Notes under the pieces: model-generated
The model's database searches: none
Seen by the model: the letters and a program-made list of their open reading frames with translations, nothing else
What the model was told of the DNA's origin: nothing
Assembly (NCBI RefSeq): GCF_001696535.1
Contig: NZ_MBQE01000002.1
Coordinates: forward strand, 620,001 to 684,000
Reading direction: 5' to 3'
DNA length: 64,000 bases
Origin: Stappia indica
GTDB lineage: Bacteria; Pseudomonadota; Alphaproteobacteria; Rhizobiales; Stappiaceae
Translations under genes and position numbers: made by a program
Shown: positions 15,714-24,356 of the stretch, in pieces
How positions within the stretch are numbered: position 1 is the stretch's first letter
Layout of the letters: every line of letters starts with the position of its first letter

Positions 15714-17168
15714 TCAGCCGTGATTGTGGACGACGGTCTTGATGTGGGAGAACTCGTGCAGCGCCGCGAAGCCCTTCTCGCGGCCGTGGCCGGACTTGCG
15801 GATGCCGCCGAAGGGCAGCTCGATGCCGCCGCCCGCGCCGTAGCCGTTGATGAAGACCTGGCCGCAATGCATCGCCTTGGCCATGCGCTGCTGGCGGCCG
15901 CCGTCGCGGGTCCAGATGCCGGCGACAAGGCCGTATTCGGTGCCGTTGGCGATGCGGATCGCCTCCGCCTCGTCCTCGAAGGGGATGGCGCACAGCACGG
16001 GGCCGAACACTTCCTCCTGGGCGATTCTGGAGTTCGGGTCGCAGGGGCCGAACAGGGCCGCGGCGACGTAGTAGCCGCCTTCCGGCGAGCCCTTGGCCAC
16101 CGTGCCGCGGGCGACCAGCGGCGCATCGGCCTCGGCGATATAGGTCTCCACCCGCTTCTTCTGGCGTGCGGAGATCAGCGGTCCGAGCACGGCGTCCTCG
16201 CCGGAATCGGAGGCCGCGACCGCCTCGAAGCGGGTCTTCAGCTCGGCCATCACCTTGTCGTAGATGCCGCGCTGCAGCAGCACGCGCGAGCCGGCCGAGC
16301 AGGTCTGGCCGCCGTTCTGGATGATGGCGTTGACCAGCACCGGATAGACCGCGTCGAGATCGGCATCGTCGAAGATGATCTGCGGCGACTTGCCGCCGAG
16401 CTCCAGCGTGCAGCCGATGAAGTTGCGCGCCGCCGCCGTTTGGATCAGCACGCCGACTTCCGGCGAGCCGGTGAAGGACAGGAAGTCGACCTTTTTATGC
16501 TCGGACAAGGCCTTGCCGGCGACTTCGCCGCGGCCGGTGACGATGTTGATGGCACCGGCCGGGAAGCCGACCTCCATCGCCAGCTCGCCGATGCGCAGCG
16601 CCGTCAGGCAGGCATCCTCGGCCGGCTTCAGCACGGTGGCATTGCCCATGGCCAGCGCCGGGGCGATCGAGCGGCCGAACATCTGCGCCGGGTAGTTCCA
16701 CGGGATGATGTGGCCGGTGACGCCGTGCGGCTCGCGGAAGACCTGCACGTTGTAGCCGTTGAGGAAGGGAATGACCTCGCCATGCACCTTGTCGGCGGCG
16801 CCGCTGTAATACTCGAAGTAGCGGGCGGTGGCGATCATGTCGGCGCGCGACTGCTTGATCGGCTTGCCGTTGTCCATGGTCTCCAGCCGGGCAAGCGCCT
16901 CGGCCTCCTCCAGGATGCGATTGCCGAGGCGAACCATCAGCCGGCCGCGCTCGGCCGCCGTCAGCTTCGACCAGGGGCCGCCGTCGAAGGCGGCGCGGGC
17001 GGCCGCGACCGCGGCATCGACATCCTCGGGGCCGCTGTCGGCGATCTTCGTGAAGACCTCGCCGTCGATCGGCGAGCGCACGTCCATCTCCTTGCCGGAA
17101 GCCGCCGGCACCCATTTCCCGTCGATCAGGTTGAGGGCGCGCGGCAGCGGCGCGTTGGTGGCAGTCAT
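15714..17168 (-). CDS. Aldehyde dehydrogenase family protein
   Basis: This 484-residue NAD(P)-dependent enzyme oxidises an aldehyde to an acid. The catalytic Cys290 lies in 'NGGQTCSAGSR', the general-base Glu256 in 'TLELGGKSPQ', and the oxyanion Asn in 'PWNYPAQM'; the NAD loop 'SFTGSPEVG' is intact. Length is normal. The gene overlaps the end of the ATPase gene by one base (TGATG), so it is translated as part of the ABC transporter operon. The resemblance is to betaine/short aliphatic aldehyde dehydrogenases, but the substrate is undefined. With the alcohol dehydrogenase at 23211 it could complete an alcohol-aldehyde-acid sequence before CoA activation. Confidence 0.92.
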   Translation of the reverse strand: MTATNAPLPRALNLIDGKWVPAASGKEMDVRSPIDGEVFTKIADSGPEDVDAAVAAARAAFDGGPWSKLTAAERGRLMVRLGNRILEEAEALARLETMDNGKPIKQSRADMIATARYFEYYSGAADKVHGEVIPFLNGYNVQVFREPHGVTGHIIPWNYPAQMFGRSIAPALAMGNATVLKPAEDACLTALRIGELAMEVGFPAGAINIVTGRGEVAGKALSEHKKVDFLSFTGSPEVGVLIQTAAARNFIGCTLELGGKSPQIIFDDADLDAVYPVLVNAIIQNGGQTCSAGSRVLLQRGIYDKVMAELKTRFEAVAASDSGEDAVLGPLISARQKKRVETYIAEADAPLVARGTVAKGSPEGGYYVAAALFGPCDPNSRIAQEEVFGPVLCAIPFEDEAEAIRIANGTEYGLVAGIWTRDGGRQQRMAKAMHCGQVFINGYGAGGGIELPFGGIRKSGHGREKGFAALHEFSHIKTVVHNHG

Positions 17169-17845
17169 CAGTGTGTCCTTTCGTGCTCGAGCGAGCTTTC
17201 GGAGACTTCTCCGCGCTCGATCAGGAGCGTGCGGCCGGCAAAGCCGCGCAGCAGGGAGGGGTTGGATTCGGTGATGATCAGGGTCACCGTCCGGTCGGCG
17301 TCGCGCAGCGCCTTCAGCGCCTCGGCGTAGCGCAGCGCCAGCGCCGGGGCGAGGCCCTGGAACGGCTCGTCCAGCATGACGAGGCGCGTGCCCAGCATCA
17401 GGGCGCGGCCGAGCGCGACCATCTTGCCCTGGCCGCCGGAGACGTTGCCGGCCGGGCGGCCGGCCATGGTCTTCAGCTCGGGGAGGATGTCGTAGACCCG
17501 GTCGAGCCGGCGCTTGGTCTCGGCCGCATCCAGCTTGGCGACCTGCGCCGGCAGCAGGATGTTCTCCTCCACCGTGAAGGCGGAGAACAGGCGGCGGTCC
17601 TCCGGCGCGTAGCCGATGCCCAGGCCTGGACGCTTCGCCGGCAACAGGCCGGTGATGTCCTCACCCTCGAAGCGGATCGATCCGGTGACCGTGGTGAAGC
17701 CCATGATCGAGCGCAGGAAAGTGGTCTTTCCGGCGCCGTTGCGGCCGATCAGGGCCACGGTCTCGGCGGCGCCGACGGTGACGTCGAGATTGCGCAGGAT
17801 CGGGATGATGCCGATCGAGGCGCCGACATTGTTCAGCTCCAGCAT
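17168..17845 (-). CDS. Branched-chain-amino-acid-type ABC transporter ATP-binding protein (LivF-like)
   Basis: This 225-residue cytoplasmic ATPase has Walker A 'GRNGAGKTT' (about residue 39), signature 'NVSGGQGKMVALGRAL' and Walker B 'LVMLDEPFQGLAP'. The H-loop His is replaced: the segment reads 'LIITESNPSLL', whereas many LivF proteins have V-E-Q-N there, so loss of the His is a family trend, but Glu-Ser is unusual. Its start overlaps the LivG-like stop by one base (TGATG). It pairs with the LivG-like ATPase to drive the two permeases. The protein is slightly short at the C-terminus compared with LivF. Confidence 0.92.
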   Translation of the reverse strand: MLELNNVGASIGIIPILRNLDVTVGAAETVALIGRNGAGKTTFLRSIMGFTTVTGSIRFEGEDITGLLPAKRPGLGIGYAPEDRRLFSAFTVEENILLPAQVAKLDAAETKRRLDRVYDILPELKTMAGRPAGNVSGGQGKMVALGRALMLGTRLVMLDEPFQGLAPALALRYAEALKALRDADRTVTLIITESNPSLLRGFAGRTLLIERGEVSESSLEHERTH

Positions 17846-18594
17846 CACACGGCCTCCCCGATGACGTCGCGGATCACGTCGGGATGGCGCAGGATTTCCT
17901 CCGGCGATCCCTGCATCTGCAGCCGGCCGGCGGCCCACACGGCCACCTCGTCGGCGTAGCGCGAGACGATGCCCATGTCGTGCTCGACGAAGACGCTCGT
18001 CACCTTCGCCTCGGACAGGGCCTTGACCAGGATTTCCATGATCTTGAACTTCTCCGACGAGGCGACGCCCGAGGTCGGCTCGTCCATCAGCAGCAGCTTT
18101 GGCCGCAGGGCCAGCGCCACGGCGATGTCGACCAGCTTGCGCTGGCCTTCCGAGAGCTCGACCACCAGCCGGTCGGCGACGTCCGCGCAGCCGACCATGT
18201 CGAGCAGGTGCAGCATCTCGGCCCGCTCGCGGATGCGGTGCAGGTCCTGCAGCGGATGGCGCAGCTGTTCGCGGGCAGCGGCCGAGATCAGCAGGTTCTC
18301 CAGCGCGGTGTGCTCGGTGAACAGCTGCGGGATCTGGAAGGCCCGGGCAACGCCGAGCCGCACGATGCGGCGCGGCGGCAGCGGCGTGACGTCCTGGCCC
18401 TCGAAATAGACCTTGCCCTTGGTCGGCTTGATCCAGCCGGTGCAGATGTTCAGGAACGTCGTCTTGCCGGCGCCGTTCGGGCCGATGATCGCAAGGTTCT
18501 TGCCCCGCTCGATGGCGAGCGACACGTCGTCGGCAGCGACCACGCCGCCGAAGCTGATCTGCAGGTTGCGGGCTTCGAGAAGGATCTCGCTCAT
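17845..18594 (-). CDS. Branched-chain-amino-acid-type ABC transporter ATP-binding protein (LivG-like)
   Basis: This 249-residue ATPase has Walker A 'GPNGAGKTT' near residue 39, signature 'LSEGQRKLVDIAVAL', Walker B 'LLLMDEPTSGV' and an intact H-loop His in 'FVEHDMGIV'. The C-terminal region 'GSPEEILRHPDVIRDVIGE' is the LivG/BCA_ABC_TP tail. The start overlaps the permease stop as ATGA. Unlike its LivF-like partner, it keeps all ATPase residues, so the transporter may hydrolyse ATP asymmetrically. That last point is inference. Confidence 0.93.
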   Translation of the reverse strand: MSEILLEARNLQISFGGVVAADDVSLAIERGKNLAIIGPNGAGKTTFLNICTGWIKPTKGKVYFEGQDVTPLPPRRIVRLGVARAFQIPQLFTEHTALENLLISAAAREQLRHPLQDLHRIRERAEMLHLLDMVGCADVADRLVVELSEGQRKLVDIAVALALRPKLLLMDEPTSGVASSEKFKIMEILVKALSEAKVTSVFVEHDMGIVSRYADEVAVWAAGRLQMQGSPEEILRHPDVIRDVIGEAV

Positions 18595-19544
18595 TCCGAC
18601 CTCCCTTTGCCGGTCAGGCGGGCAAGCGCCGCGTCGTAGATGCCGATCACGCCCTTGGGTGCGAACAGGATGATGACGAGCAGGAAGCCGCCGAGCACCA
18701 TCTGCCATACGTCGCCGGCAAAGGCCGAGGCGTAGGTGCGGATGGTCTCGTAGATGACCGCGCCGACGAAGGCGCCGGCGACCGAGCCCGCGCCGCCGAG
18801 CACGGCGATGAAGACCATCTCGCCCGAACGGATCCACCAGGCGAATTCCGGCGTCACGACACCCTGGACGATGCCCATGATGACGCCGCCGGTGCCGCAC
18901 AGGGCCGCCGACAGGATGTAGCCGGACAGCAGCGCGCGCTGCGGCGAGACGCCGAGATACTGCAGGCGGGTCTCGTTGGTCTTGATGGTCTGGAAGATCT
19001 GGCCGGCGGGCGAGGCGAACCAGCGCATGGTGAACCAGCCGAGCAGGACCACGAGAGCCACCGACAGGTAGAACATGATCAGCTCGAACGGACCGCGCTC
19101 CAGCGCCATGCCGAACACGGTCGGGCGCGGCAGGCGGATGCCGTCGGCGCCGCCCGTGTAGTGGTAGAACTTCTCCAGGATCGACCAGAAGATCATCGAG
19201 AAGGCAAGGTTCAGCATGCCGAAGAAGATGCCGCGGTAGCGCACCACGAACAGGCCGACGATGACGCCGGACAGCACCGCGCCGGCAACCGCGACGACGA
19301 GCACCAGGATGAGGTCCGCGCCGGGCATCGAGGCCGACAGGAAGGCGGCGGCATAGGCGGCGATTGCGAAGTAGAGCGCGTGGCCGAAGGACACTTGGCC
19401 GGCGCGCAGCAGCACCGTCACGCCGACGACGGCGATGCCCTTGGCGAGCGCCAGGTTCATCAGGAGCTGGAGCTGCGGCGCGGCGAAGGGGATCGCGGCG
19501 ATGGCGAGCAGGAGCAGGGCCGGAATGGCCAGACGAAAGGTCAT
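18591..19544 (-). CDS. Branched-chain-amino-acid-type ABC transporter permease (LivM-like)
   Basis: This 317-residue inner-membrane permease contains the family hallmark 'SFGHALYFAIAAYAAAFL' near residue 52 and 'YLGVSPQRALLSGYILSA', which contains the ATPase-coupling region. Around eight to ten hydrophobic segments are evident. It forms the translocation pore with the LivH-like protein encoded 10 bases upstream. Order binding protein-LivH-LivM-LivG-LivF is the standard one for this class. Such transporters also carry amides, urea, aromatic and dicarboxylic acids, so the name does not fix the substrate. Confidence 0.93.
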   Translation of the reverse strand: MTFRLAIPALLLLAIAAIPFAAPQLQLLMNLALAKGIAVVGVTVLLRAGQVSFGHALYFAIAAYAAAFLSASMPGADLILVLVVAVAGAVLSGVIVGLFVVRYRGIFFGMLNLAFSMIFWSILEKFYHYTGGADGIRLPRPTVFGMALERGPFELIMFYLSVALVVLLGWFTMRWFASPAGQIFQTIKTNETRLQYLGVSPQRALLSGYILSAALCGTGGVIMGIVQGVVTPEFAWWIRSGEMVFIAVLGGAGSVAGAFVGAVIYETIRTYASAFAGDVWQMVLGGFLLVIILFAPKGVIGIYDAALARLTGKGRSE

Positions 19545-19554
19545 CCGTTCCTCC

Positions 19555-20460
19555 TCAGATCTTGCGCGCAGTCGGGCTGCCGAACAGCCCTTCCGGGCGC
19601 ACCAGCAGGACGATCAGCATGATGAGATAGGGGACGAGCACCGCCGTCTCCGGCCAGACATAGACCGCGAAGGAGCGGCCGAGGCCGATCAGCAGCGCGG
19701 TGAAGGCCGCGCCCTCGATCTGGCCGAGACCGGCCGTCGCCACCACGGCGAAGGACAGCACGATCATGTCAGCGCCCATGCCCGGCAGGATCGAGGTGGT
19801 CGGTGAAGCCAGCGCGCCGCCGAGCCCGGCAAGGGCCGCGCCGACGATGAAGGTCACCAGGAACACCTTGTCTGCGTCGATGCCGATGGACTGGGCCGCC
19901 TCGCGGTCCTCGGTGGTCGCCAGGATCAGCTTGCCGAGGATGGTATGGCGCAGGAAGAAGCGCAGGCCCACCAGCAGCGTCAGCGCCAGCAGCGGCAGCA
20001 GGATCAGCTGGTAGACGGTGTAGTTGACGCCGAACACCTTCACCATGCCGAGCGCCTGCAGCGCAGAGGCCTGGAAATAGGGCTGGGTGCCCCAGACCAG
20101 CCGCTGCACGTCCTCCAGGATCATGAAGACGGCGAAGGTGACCAGCAGCTGGAGCACTTCCGGCTTGTTGTAGATCCGTCGCAGCAGCAGCCATTCGATC
20201 GGGCCGCCGAGCAGAACGCCGACCAGGACCGCCGAGACGATCATCAGCGGGAAGGCCAGCAGCGGCGCGAAACCGAGCGCCAGCACGTAGCCGGTGAGCG
20301 TGGCCGTCAGATACGCGCCGACCGCATAGAGCGAGCCGTGCGCGACGTTGAGGATGCGCATCACGCCGAAGATCAGCGTGAGCCCCACGGCGACACTGAA
20401 GACGAGGGCCGCATAGGCGATGCCGTCGAACAGGGCCAGAAGGAAGATGGTGAGGTTCAT
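19555..20460 (-). CDS. Branched-chain-amino-acid-type ABC transporter permease (LivH-like)
   Basis: This 301-residue membrane protein begins 'MNLTIFLLALFDGIAYAALV' and carries 'LIFGVMRILNVAHGSLYAVG', the typical N-terminal LivH segment, and 'LGGALASPTTSILPGMG' in the C-terminal half. The ATG at 20460 is preferred because the family N-terminus starts there; upstream in-frame sequence reads through the hairpin at 20524-20553 and is proline/glycine-rich. It is separated from the binding-protein gene by a 165-base spacer, much longer than the other gaps in this operon. Confidence 0.93.
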   Translation of the reverse strand: MNLTIFLLALFDGIAYAALVFSVAVGLTLIFGVMRILNVAHGSLYAVGAYLTATLTGYVLALGFAPLLAFPLMIVSAVLVGVLLGGPIEWLLLRRIYNKPEVLQLLVTFAVFMILEDVQRLVWGTQPYFQASALQALGMVKVFGVNYTVYQLILLPLLALTLLVGLRFFLRHTILGKLILATTEDREAAQSIGIDADKVFLVTFIVGAALAGLGGALASPTTSILPGMGADMIVLSFAVVATAGLGQIEGAAFTALLIGLGRSFAVYVWPETAVLVPYLIMLIVLLVRPEGLFGSPTARKI

Positions 20461-20523
20461 GGTCGTCCATTCGGTCGATGGGCGGAACAGTCCGCAGGTC
20501 TGCTGCGGCGGCGTGTTCGGCAA

Positions 20524-20553
20524 CCGCCCCGGACGGGGTACCGTCCGGGGCGG
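20524..20553 (-). other. Strong hairpin between binding-protein gene and permease genes
   Basis: Arms 20524-20536 (CCGCCCCGGACGG) and 20541-20553 pair perfectly over 13 bp around a GGTA tetraloop. No T-run follows on the minus strand. Its place after the binding-protein gene and before the LivH-like gene fits an RNA-stability or attenuation element that raises binding protein over permease. Confidence 0.7.
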
Positions 20554-20625
20554 GCCGGGAGGAAGGCCGGGGGGAGCGGACCCGGGCACGCCTGCCCAGA
20601 TCCGCTCGTTCTGTCCCGGCGCTTC

Positions 20626-21912
20626 TTACTTTTCGTAGCTGTCGACCTTCACGCTCGCGGCGTATTCCGGCGTGAGCTTGCTGACCCATTCGACCGACTC
20701 CTGGCCGACCGGAGTGGTCAGTGCGGCGCCGTCGAAGATCATGATGTTTTCCAGCGTGGCGAAGGGGTATTCGCCGCTCTGGACGCTCATGCCGAGGAGC
20801 TGGGCCTCGATGCCCTGGTTGTCCTCGCGGATCGTGACCTCACGGCCGAGACCCTGGAAGGTCAGGCCCTCGAAGGCCGCGATGACCTCGTCCTCTTCCG
20901 GCCACTCGCCGCCCTTGGCCGCGATCGCCTTCTCGTAGGCCGCCTTCAGCGCGGCAAGCGCCTGCGACATGTGGAAGACCGGGTAGATCGCATGGGCGCC
21001 GGTCTTTTCCTCGAAGGCTGCCATGAACTCCTTGAAGTCCGCGTCGTCGCGACGGTCCGGATGCAGGAAGTAGTGGTCGCCGCGCGCGCCGACGATATGG
21101 CCGGCCGGCAGGGTCGAGCCGAGACGCTCAAGGGAGCTTTCGGCCAGCGGGATGACGAAGGTCGAGGTGTTCATCAGGCCGCGCTGGGCCGCCTGCTGGA
21201 TGAACGTGTCGAGGTCGCCGCCCCAGGAGGTCGACAGGATGACGTCGGGCTGCATCGCCTGCAGGCGGGAGATCTCGGTCGAGAAGTCGGCCGCGCCGAA
21301 CTTCGGGAAGAACTCGCCGACCACCTCGACGTCCGGCTTCAGGGCCTTCAGCGCGGCGGAGAAGATCTGCCAGCTGTCGCGGCCCCAGGCGTAGTCCTGG
21401 TTGACGACGGCGATGGTCTTGAAGTCCGGCTTCACCTTCAGCAGGTAGAGCACGGTGGCGAGCATTTCCGGCGTGGCGTTCGCCTGGGTGCGGAAGACGT
21501 ACTTGTAGTCGTTCTTCTCGAAGATCTGCTGGGTGCCGCAGTCCCACATCAGGTTCAGGACCTTGAGGTCCTCGGCCAGCGGGGCGAGCGTCTGGCAGTT
21601 GCCGGAGGAGATCGCGCCCATCATGGCATGCGCGCCGCCCTCGACCTGGCGACGGAACTCGGTGGTCAGCGCCTCGGCGCCGGCACCCTCGTCGATGAAG
21701 GACAGGGCGACCGGCACGCCGCCGATGCCGCCTTCGGCATTGAGCTTGCCGACGATGATCTCGGCCGCATCGCGCGCCGGCACGCCGAACACGGAGGCCG
21801 GGCCGGTGAGGAACGTGGTGACGCCGACCTTGAGCTCGGCCGGCTTTTCCGCCGCCAGCGCGGCGATCGGGGCAGCGAGGATCGCCGCCGTTGTGAGCAG
21901 GAATTTCCGCAT
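20626..21912 (-). CDS. ABC transporter substrate-binding protein (LivK-like, type I periplasmic fold)
   Basis: This 428-residue periplasmic protein has a signal peptide (cleavage near A-A-L-A-A-E, residue 21) followed by 'LKVGVTTFLTGPASVFG', the standard start of the peripla_BP_6 family. 'GAISSGNCQTLAPLAED' corresponds to the ligand-contacting loop of LivK. The family in this size class often binds aromatic or aliphatic carboxylates and amides rather than leucine. It heads the seven-gene block SBP-LivH-LivM-LivG-LivF-ALDH-SDR. The cyclase-family gene lies 62 bases upstream and may share its promoter. Confidence 0.93.
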   Translation of the reverse strand: MRKFLLTTAAILAAPIAALAAEKPAELKVGVTTFLTGPASVFGVPARDAAEIIVGKLNAEGGIGGVPVALSFIDEGAGAEALTTEFRRQVEGGAHAMMGAISSGNCQTLAPLAEDLKVLNLMWDCGTQQIFEKNDYKYVFRTQANATPEMLATVLYLLKVKPDFKTIAVVNQDYAWGRDSWQIFSAALKALKPDVEVVGEFFPKFGAADFSTEISRLQAMQPDVILSTSWGGDLDTFIQQAAQRGLMNTSTFVIPLAESSLERLGSTLPAGHIVGARGDHYFLHPDRRDDADFKEFMAAFEEKTGAHAIYPVFHMSQALAALKAAYEKAIAAKGGEWPEEDEVIAAFEGLTFQGLGREVTIREDNQGIEAQLLGMSVQSGEYPFATLENIMIFDGAALTTPVGQESVEWVSKLTPEYAASVKVDSYEK

Positions 21913-21933
21913 GGTTTCACTCCCTTCGAGTAG

Positions 21934-21958
21934 CCGCGGGCGATTGCGTGCCGCCCGC
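21934..21958 (-). other. Small hairpin between cyclase-family and binding-protein genes
   Basis: CGCGGGCG (21934-21941) and CGCCCGCG (21951-21958) can form an 8-bp stem with a 9-base loop. No T-run follows. It may be a processing element or chance pairing in GC-rich DNA. Confidence 0.35.
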
Positions 21959-21974
21959 GTGTCTGTTTGCCCGG

Positions 21975-22940
21975 TCAGCGGATCGCGATCGGGTTGATGA
22001 TCATCTGCACCGCGCCCTTGAGGCGGGCCTGGCCGAGAACGAAGAGGAACTCGTACGCCTCGTCCTTCGCCAGTTCGCGGGTATCCATGTTCTCCAGGAT
22101 GTAGATGCCGTTCTGCGGCTGCAGGATCTGGTGGGCGCGGAATGCCTCGCCCTCGACCTCGGCCGGAACGACCTCCATGCCCCAGGTGTCGGCGCCCACC
22201 GCCATCACGCCCAGCTCGGCGAGATATTCGGCGCCGCTGACGCCGAGGCCCGGTTCCGCCGCGCCGAAGCGCTTGGGATCCGCGTTGGGCCCGTCGAGCA
22301 GGTTCATCCAGTTGGAGTTGAACAGCACGACGTCGCCCTCGCGCAGCTCGACGCCCTGCTGGGCGGCGGCGGCCTTGACGTCGTCGGCCGTGTAGGCCTT
22401 GCCTTCCTCGACCATGTCGACGCCGTAGAACTTGGCCATGTCGAGCAGCACGCCGCGGCCGACGAGGCCGGGCAGGTTGTGCAGCCCGAGTTCGGTCAGG
22501 CCAGCGGCCTTGGCGAAGTCGCCGGCCTTGTGGCCGTTGTAATAGACGTGGTCGATGCCGGCATGGCCGAGACCGTCGATCTGCGGGCCGATGCCGAGCC
22601 AGCCCATGAAGATGTCGTCGTTGTAGGTGAAGGCGTTTTCGCCCAGCCCGCTATTGGTGATCTGGTTGGGCTGGAGCACCGTCACGGACAGGCTGCGCGG
22701 CGGAAAGGCCGGCGTGTCGCTGCCCACGATCATGCCGAGGCTGTAGACCTTGCCGGTGGTGACGAGTTCGGCCGCGAGCTTGACGCGCTCCGGCGTCATC
22801 AGGTTCGCCGACCCGATCTGGTCGTCCTTGCCCCAGCGCGATTCCGTCCATTCGTGATTATGATTGTCGGCATGGGCAAGGCTGGTGGCGGCGACGAGCG
22901 CAAGCCCGGCGAGCGCCGCAGTGCAGTTGAAGACCCTCAT
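21975..22940 (-). CDS. Periplasmic cyclase family protein (kynurenine formamidase-like fold)
   Basis: This 321-residue protein starts with a clear signal peptide (cleavage after T-S-L-A-H-A, about residue 24), so it acts in the periplasm. The rest matches the metal-dependent 'cyclase' hydrolase family; the segment 'GIGPQIDGLGHAGID' takes the place of the canonical H-G-T-H-x-D-x-P-x-H site, with Gln where the second His is usual, a variant found in one branch of the family. Family members hydrolyse amides or lactone-like rings. Placed directly upstream of the ABC binding-protein gene, it may convert an external compound to the form that is imported. The substrate is unknown. Confidence 0.82.
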   Translation of the reverse strand: MRVFNCTAALAGLALVAATSLAHADNHNHEWTESRWGKDDQIGSANLMTPERVKLAAELVTTGKVYSLGMIVGSDTPAFPPRSLSVTVLQPNQITNSGLGENAFTYNDDIFMGWLGIGPQIDGLGHAGIDHVYYNGHKAGDFAKAAGLTELGLHNLPGLVGRGVLLDMAKFYGVDMVEEGKAYTADDVKAAAAQQGVELREGDVVLFNSNWMNLLDGPNADPKRFGAAEPGLGVSGAEYLAELGVMAVGADTWGMEVVPAEVEGEAFRAHQILQPQNGIYILENMDTRELAKDEAYEFLFVLGQARLKGAVQMIINPIAIR

Positions 22941-23210
22941 GGCTTTCCTCCCAAAGCATGTGAGATGAAGAAGCCTAGGTATTGCCGACAGGGTGCACCA
23001 ATAATTTGCTTGGTGCTCGGCTATTGCAAAAACCTATGACCGAAGACGAAAAGCCATTTAAGCTCTGTCTTCATGCGTGTTTGCCGCTAGCATCCGCCCG
23101 ACAGCGGGGTGCGATCCGCCGGCCGGGAGGGCTTCAGGGTGCACCATCGCACGGAAACGGGCAACGCCGCGCTTCGGCTGCGGCGACCTTCGAGACGAAA
23201 GGGTGGAGAC
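22941..23210. promoter_or_regulatory. Divergent promoter region between cyclase/ABC operon and alcohol dehydrogenase
   Basis: This region of about 270 bases holds GCTATTG-N7-CTATG at 23020-23038, identical in both half-sites and spacing to the copy at 13816. The surroundings are AT-rich compared with the coding DNA on both sides. The gene 23211 start is preceded by GGGTGGAGA. The LysR gene at 24357 is the nearest regulator and the first candidate to bind here. Confidence 0.5.
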
Positions 23211-24335
23211 ATGAAGATCACGGCGGCGGTGCTGGAGCGGGGCGAGGTCAAGGGCAACTACGCTGCGGAGAAGCCGCTGACCGTGCGCGAGGTCGAGCTG
23301 GCGCCGCCCGGTCCCGGCGAGGTGCTGATCCGCATCGCGGCCGCCGGCGTCTGCCATTCCGACCTCTCGGTGATCAACGGCACCCGGCCGCGCCCGCTGC
23401 CGATGGTGCTCGGCCACGAGGCGTCCGGCTATGTCGAGGAAGTGGGTGCGGGCGTCGACGATCTCGCCCCCGGCGATCATGTCGTGTGCATCTTCGCGCC
23501 CGGCTGCGGCCGCTGCACGCCTTGCGCGGAAGGCCGGCCGGCCCTGTGCGAGAAGGCGGCCAAGCATCACGGCGTCGGCGAGCTGATGACCGGTCACCGC
23601 CGGCTGTCGATGGACGGGCGGCCCGTGCATCATCACGTCGGCATTTCCGCCTTCGCCAGCCATGCGGTCGTCGCGCGCCAGTCGCTGGTCAAGGTCGACC
23701 AGGACATCGCCCCGCATATCTCGACGCTGTTTTCCTGCGCCATGCTGACGGGCGCCGGCGCGGTGTTCAACACCGCCCATATCAAGCCGGGCGCCAAGGT
23801 CGCGGTGGTCGGCATCGGCGGCGTCGGCATGGCCGCGATCCTGGGCGCGGCGGCCGCCGGGGCCGGGCAGATCGTCGCCATCGACCCGTTCGAGAACAAG
23901 CTCGAGGTCGCCCGCCAGATGGGCGCGACCGATGCGGTAAAGGCGGGCGAGGGCGTCGTCGAGGCGGTGCGGGATCTCACGGGCGGCGGCGTCGACTATG
24001 CGTTCGAGCTGGCCGGCTCGGTGCGGGCGCTGGAGACCGCCTACGACATCACCCGGCGCGGCGGCACCACCGTCACCGCCGGCCTGCCGCATCCGGATTC
24101 GCGCATGGCGCTCAACGCGCTCAAGCTGGTTGCCGAGGAGCGCTCGCTGAAGGGCAGCTATATCGGCTCCTGCGTGCCGCAGCGCGACCTGCCGCGCATG
24201 TTCGCCCTGCATCGCCGCGGATTGCTGCCGGTGGAAAAGATGCTGAGCCACCGCTTGCCGCTGGCCGACATCAACCTTGCCATGGACCGGCTGGAGGACG
24301 GATCGGCGATCCGTCAGGTGGTGGAGATCGGCTGA
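23211..24335 (+). CDS. Zinc-dependent alcohol dehydrogenase (MDR superfamily)
   Basis: This 374-residue NAD(P)-dependent dehydrogenase has catalytic zinc ligands Cys48/His49 ('GVCHSDL') and His69-Glu70 ('GHEASG'), four structural zinc cysteines at 99, 102, 105 and 113, and a Rossmann motif 'VAVVGIGGVGMAAILGAAAAG'. It is close to class III/aryl-alcohol-type dehydrogenases. The ATG at 23211 follows GGGTGGAGA and starts the family N-terminus. It is 21 bases upstream of a LysR gene on the same strand. With the ALDH at 15714 it would convert an alcohol to an acid. Confidence 0.92.
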   Translation: MKITAAVLERGEVKGNYAAEKPLTVREVELAPPGPGEVLIRIAAAGVCHSDLSVINGTRPRPLPMVLGHEASGYVEEVGAGVDDLAPGDHVVCIFAPGCGRCTPCAEGRPALCEKAAKHHGVGELMTGHRRLSMDGRPVHHHVGISAFASHAVVARQSLVKVDQDIAPHISTLFSCAMLTGAGAVFNTAHIKPGAKVAVVGIGGVGMAAILGAAAAGAGQIVAIDPFENKLEVARQMGATDAVKAGEGVVEAVRDLTGGGVDYAFELAGSVRALETAYDITRRGGTTVTAGLPHPDSRMALNALKLVAEERSLKGSYIGSCVPQRDLPRMFALHRRGLLPVEKMLSHRLPLADINLAMDRLEDGSAIRQVVEIG

Positions 24336-24356
24336 AAACCGGCTAATCTGCCCTCC

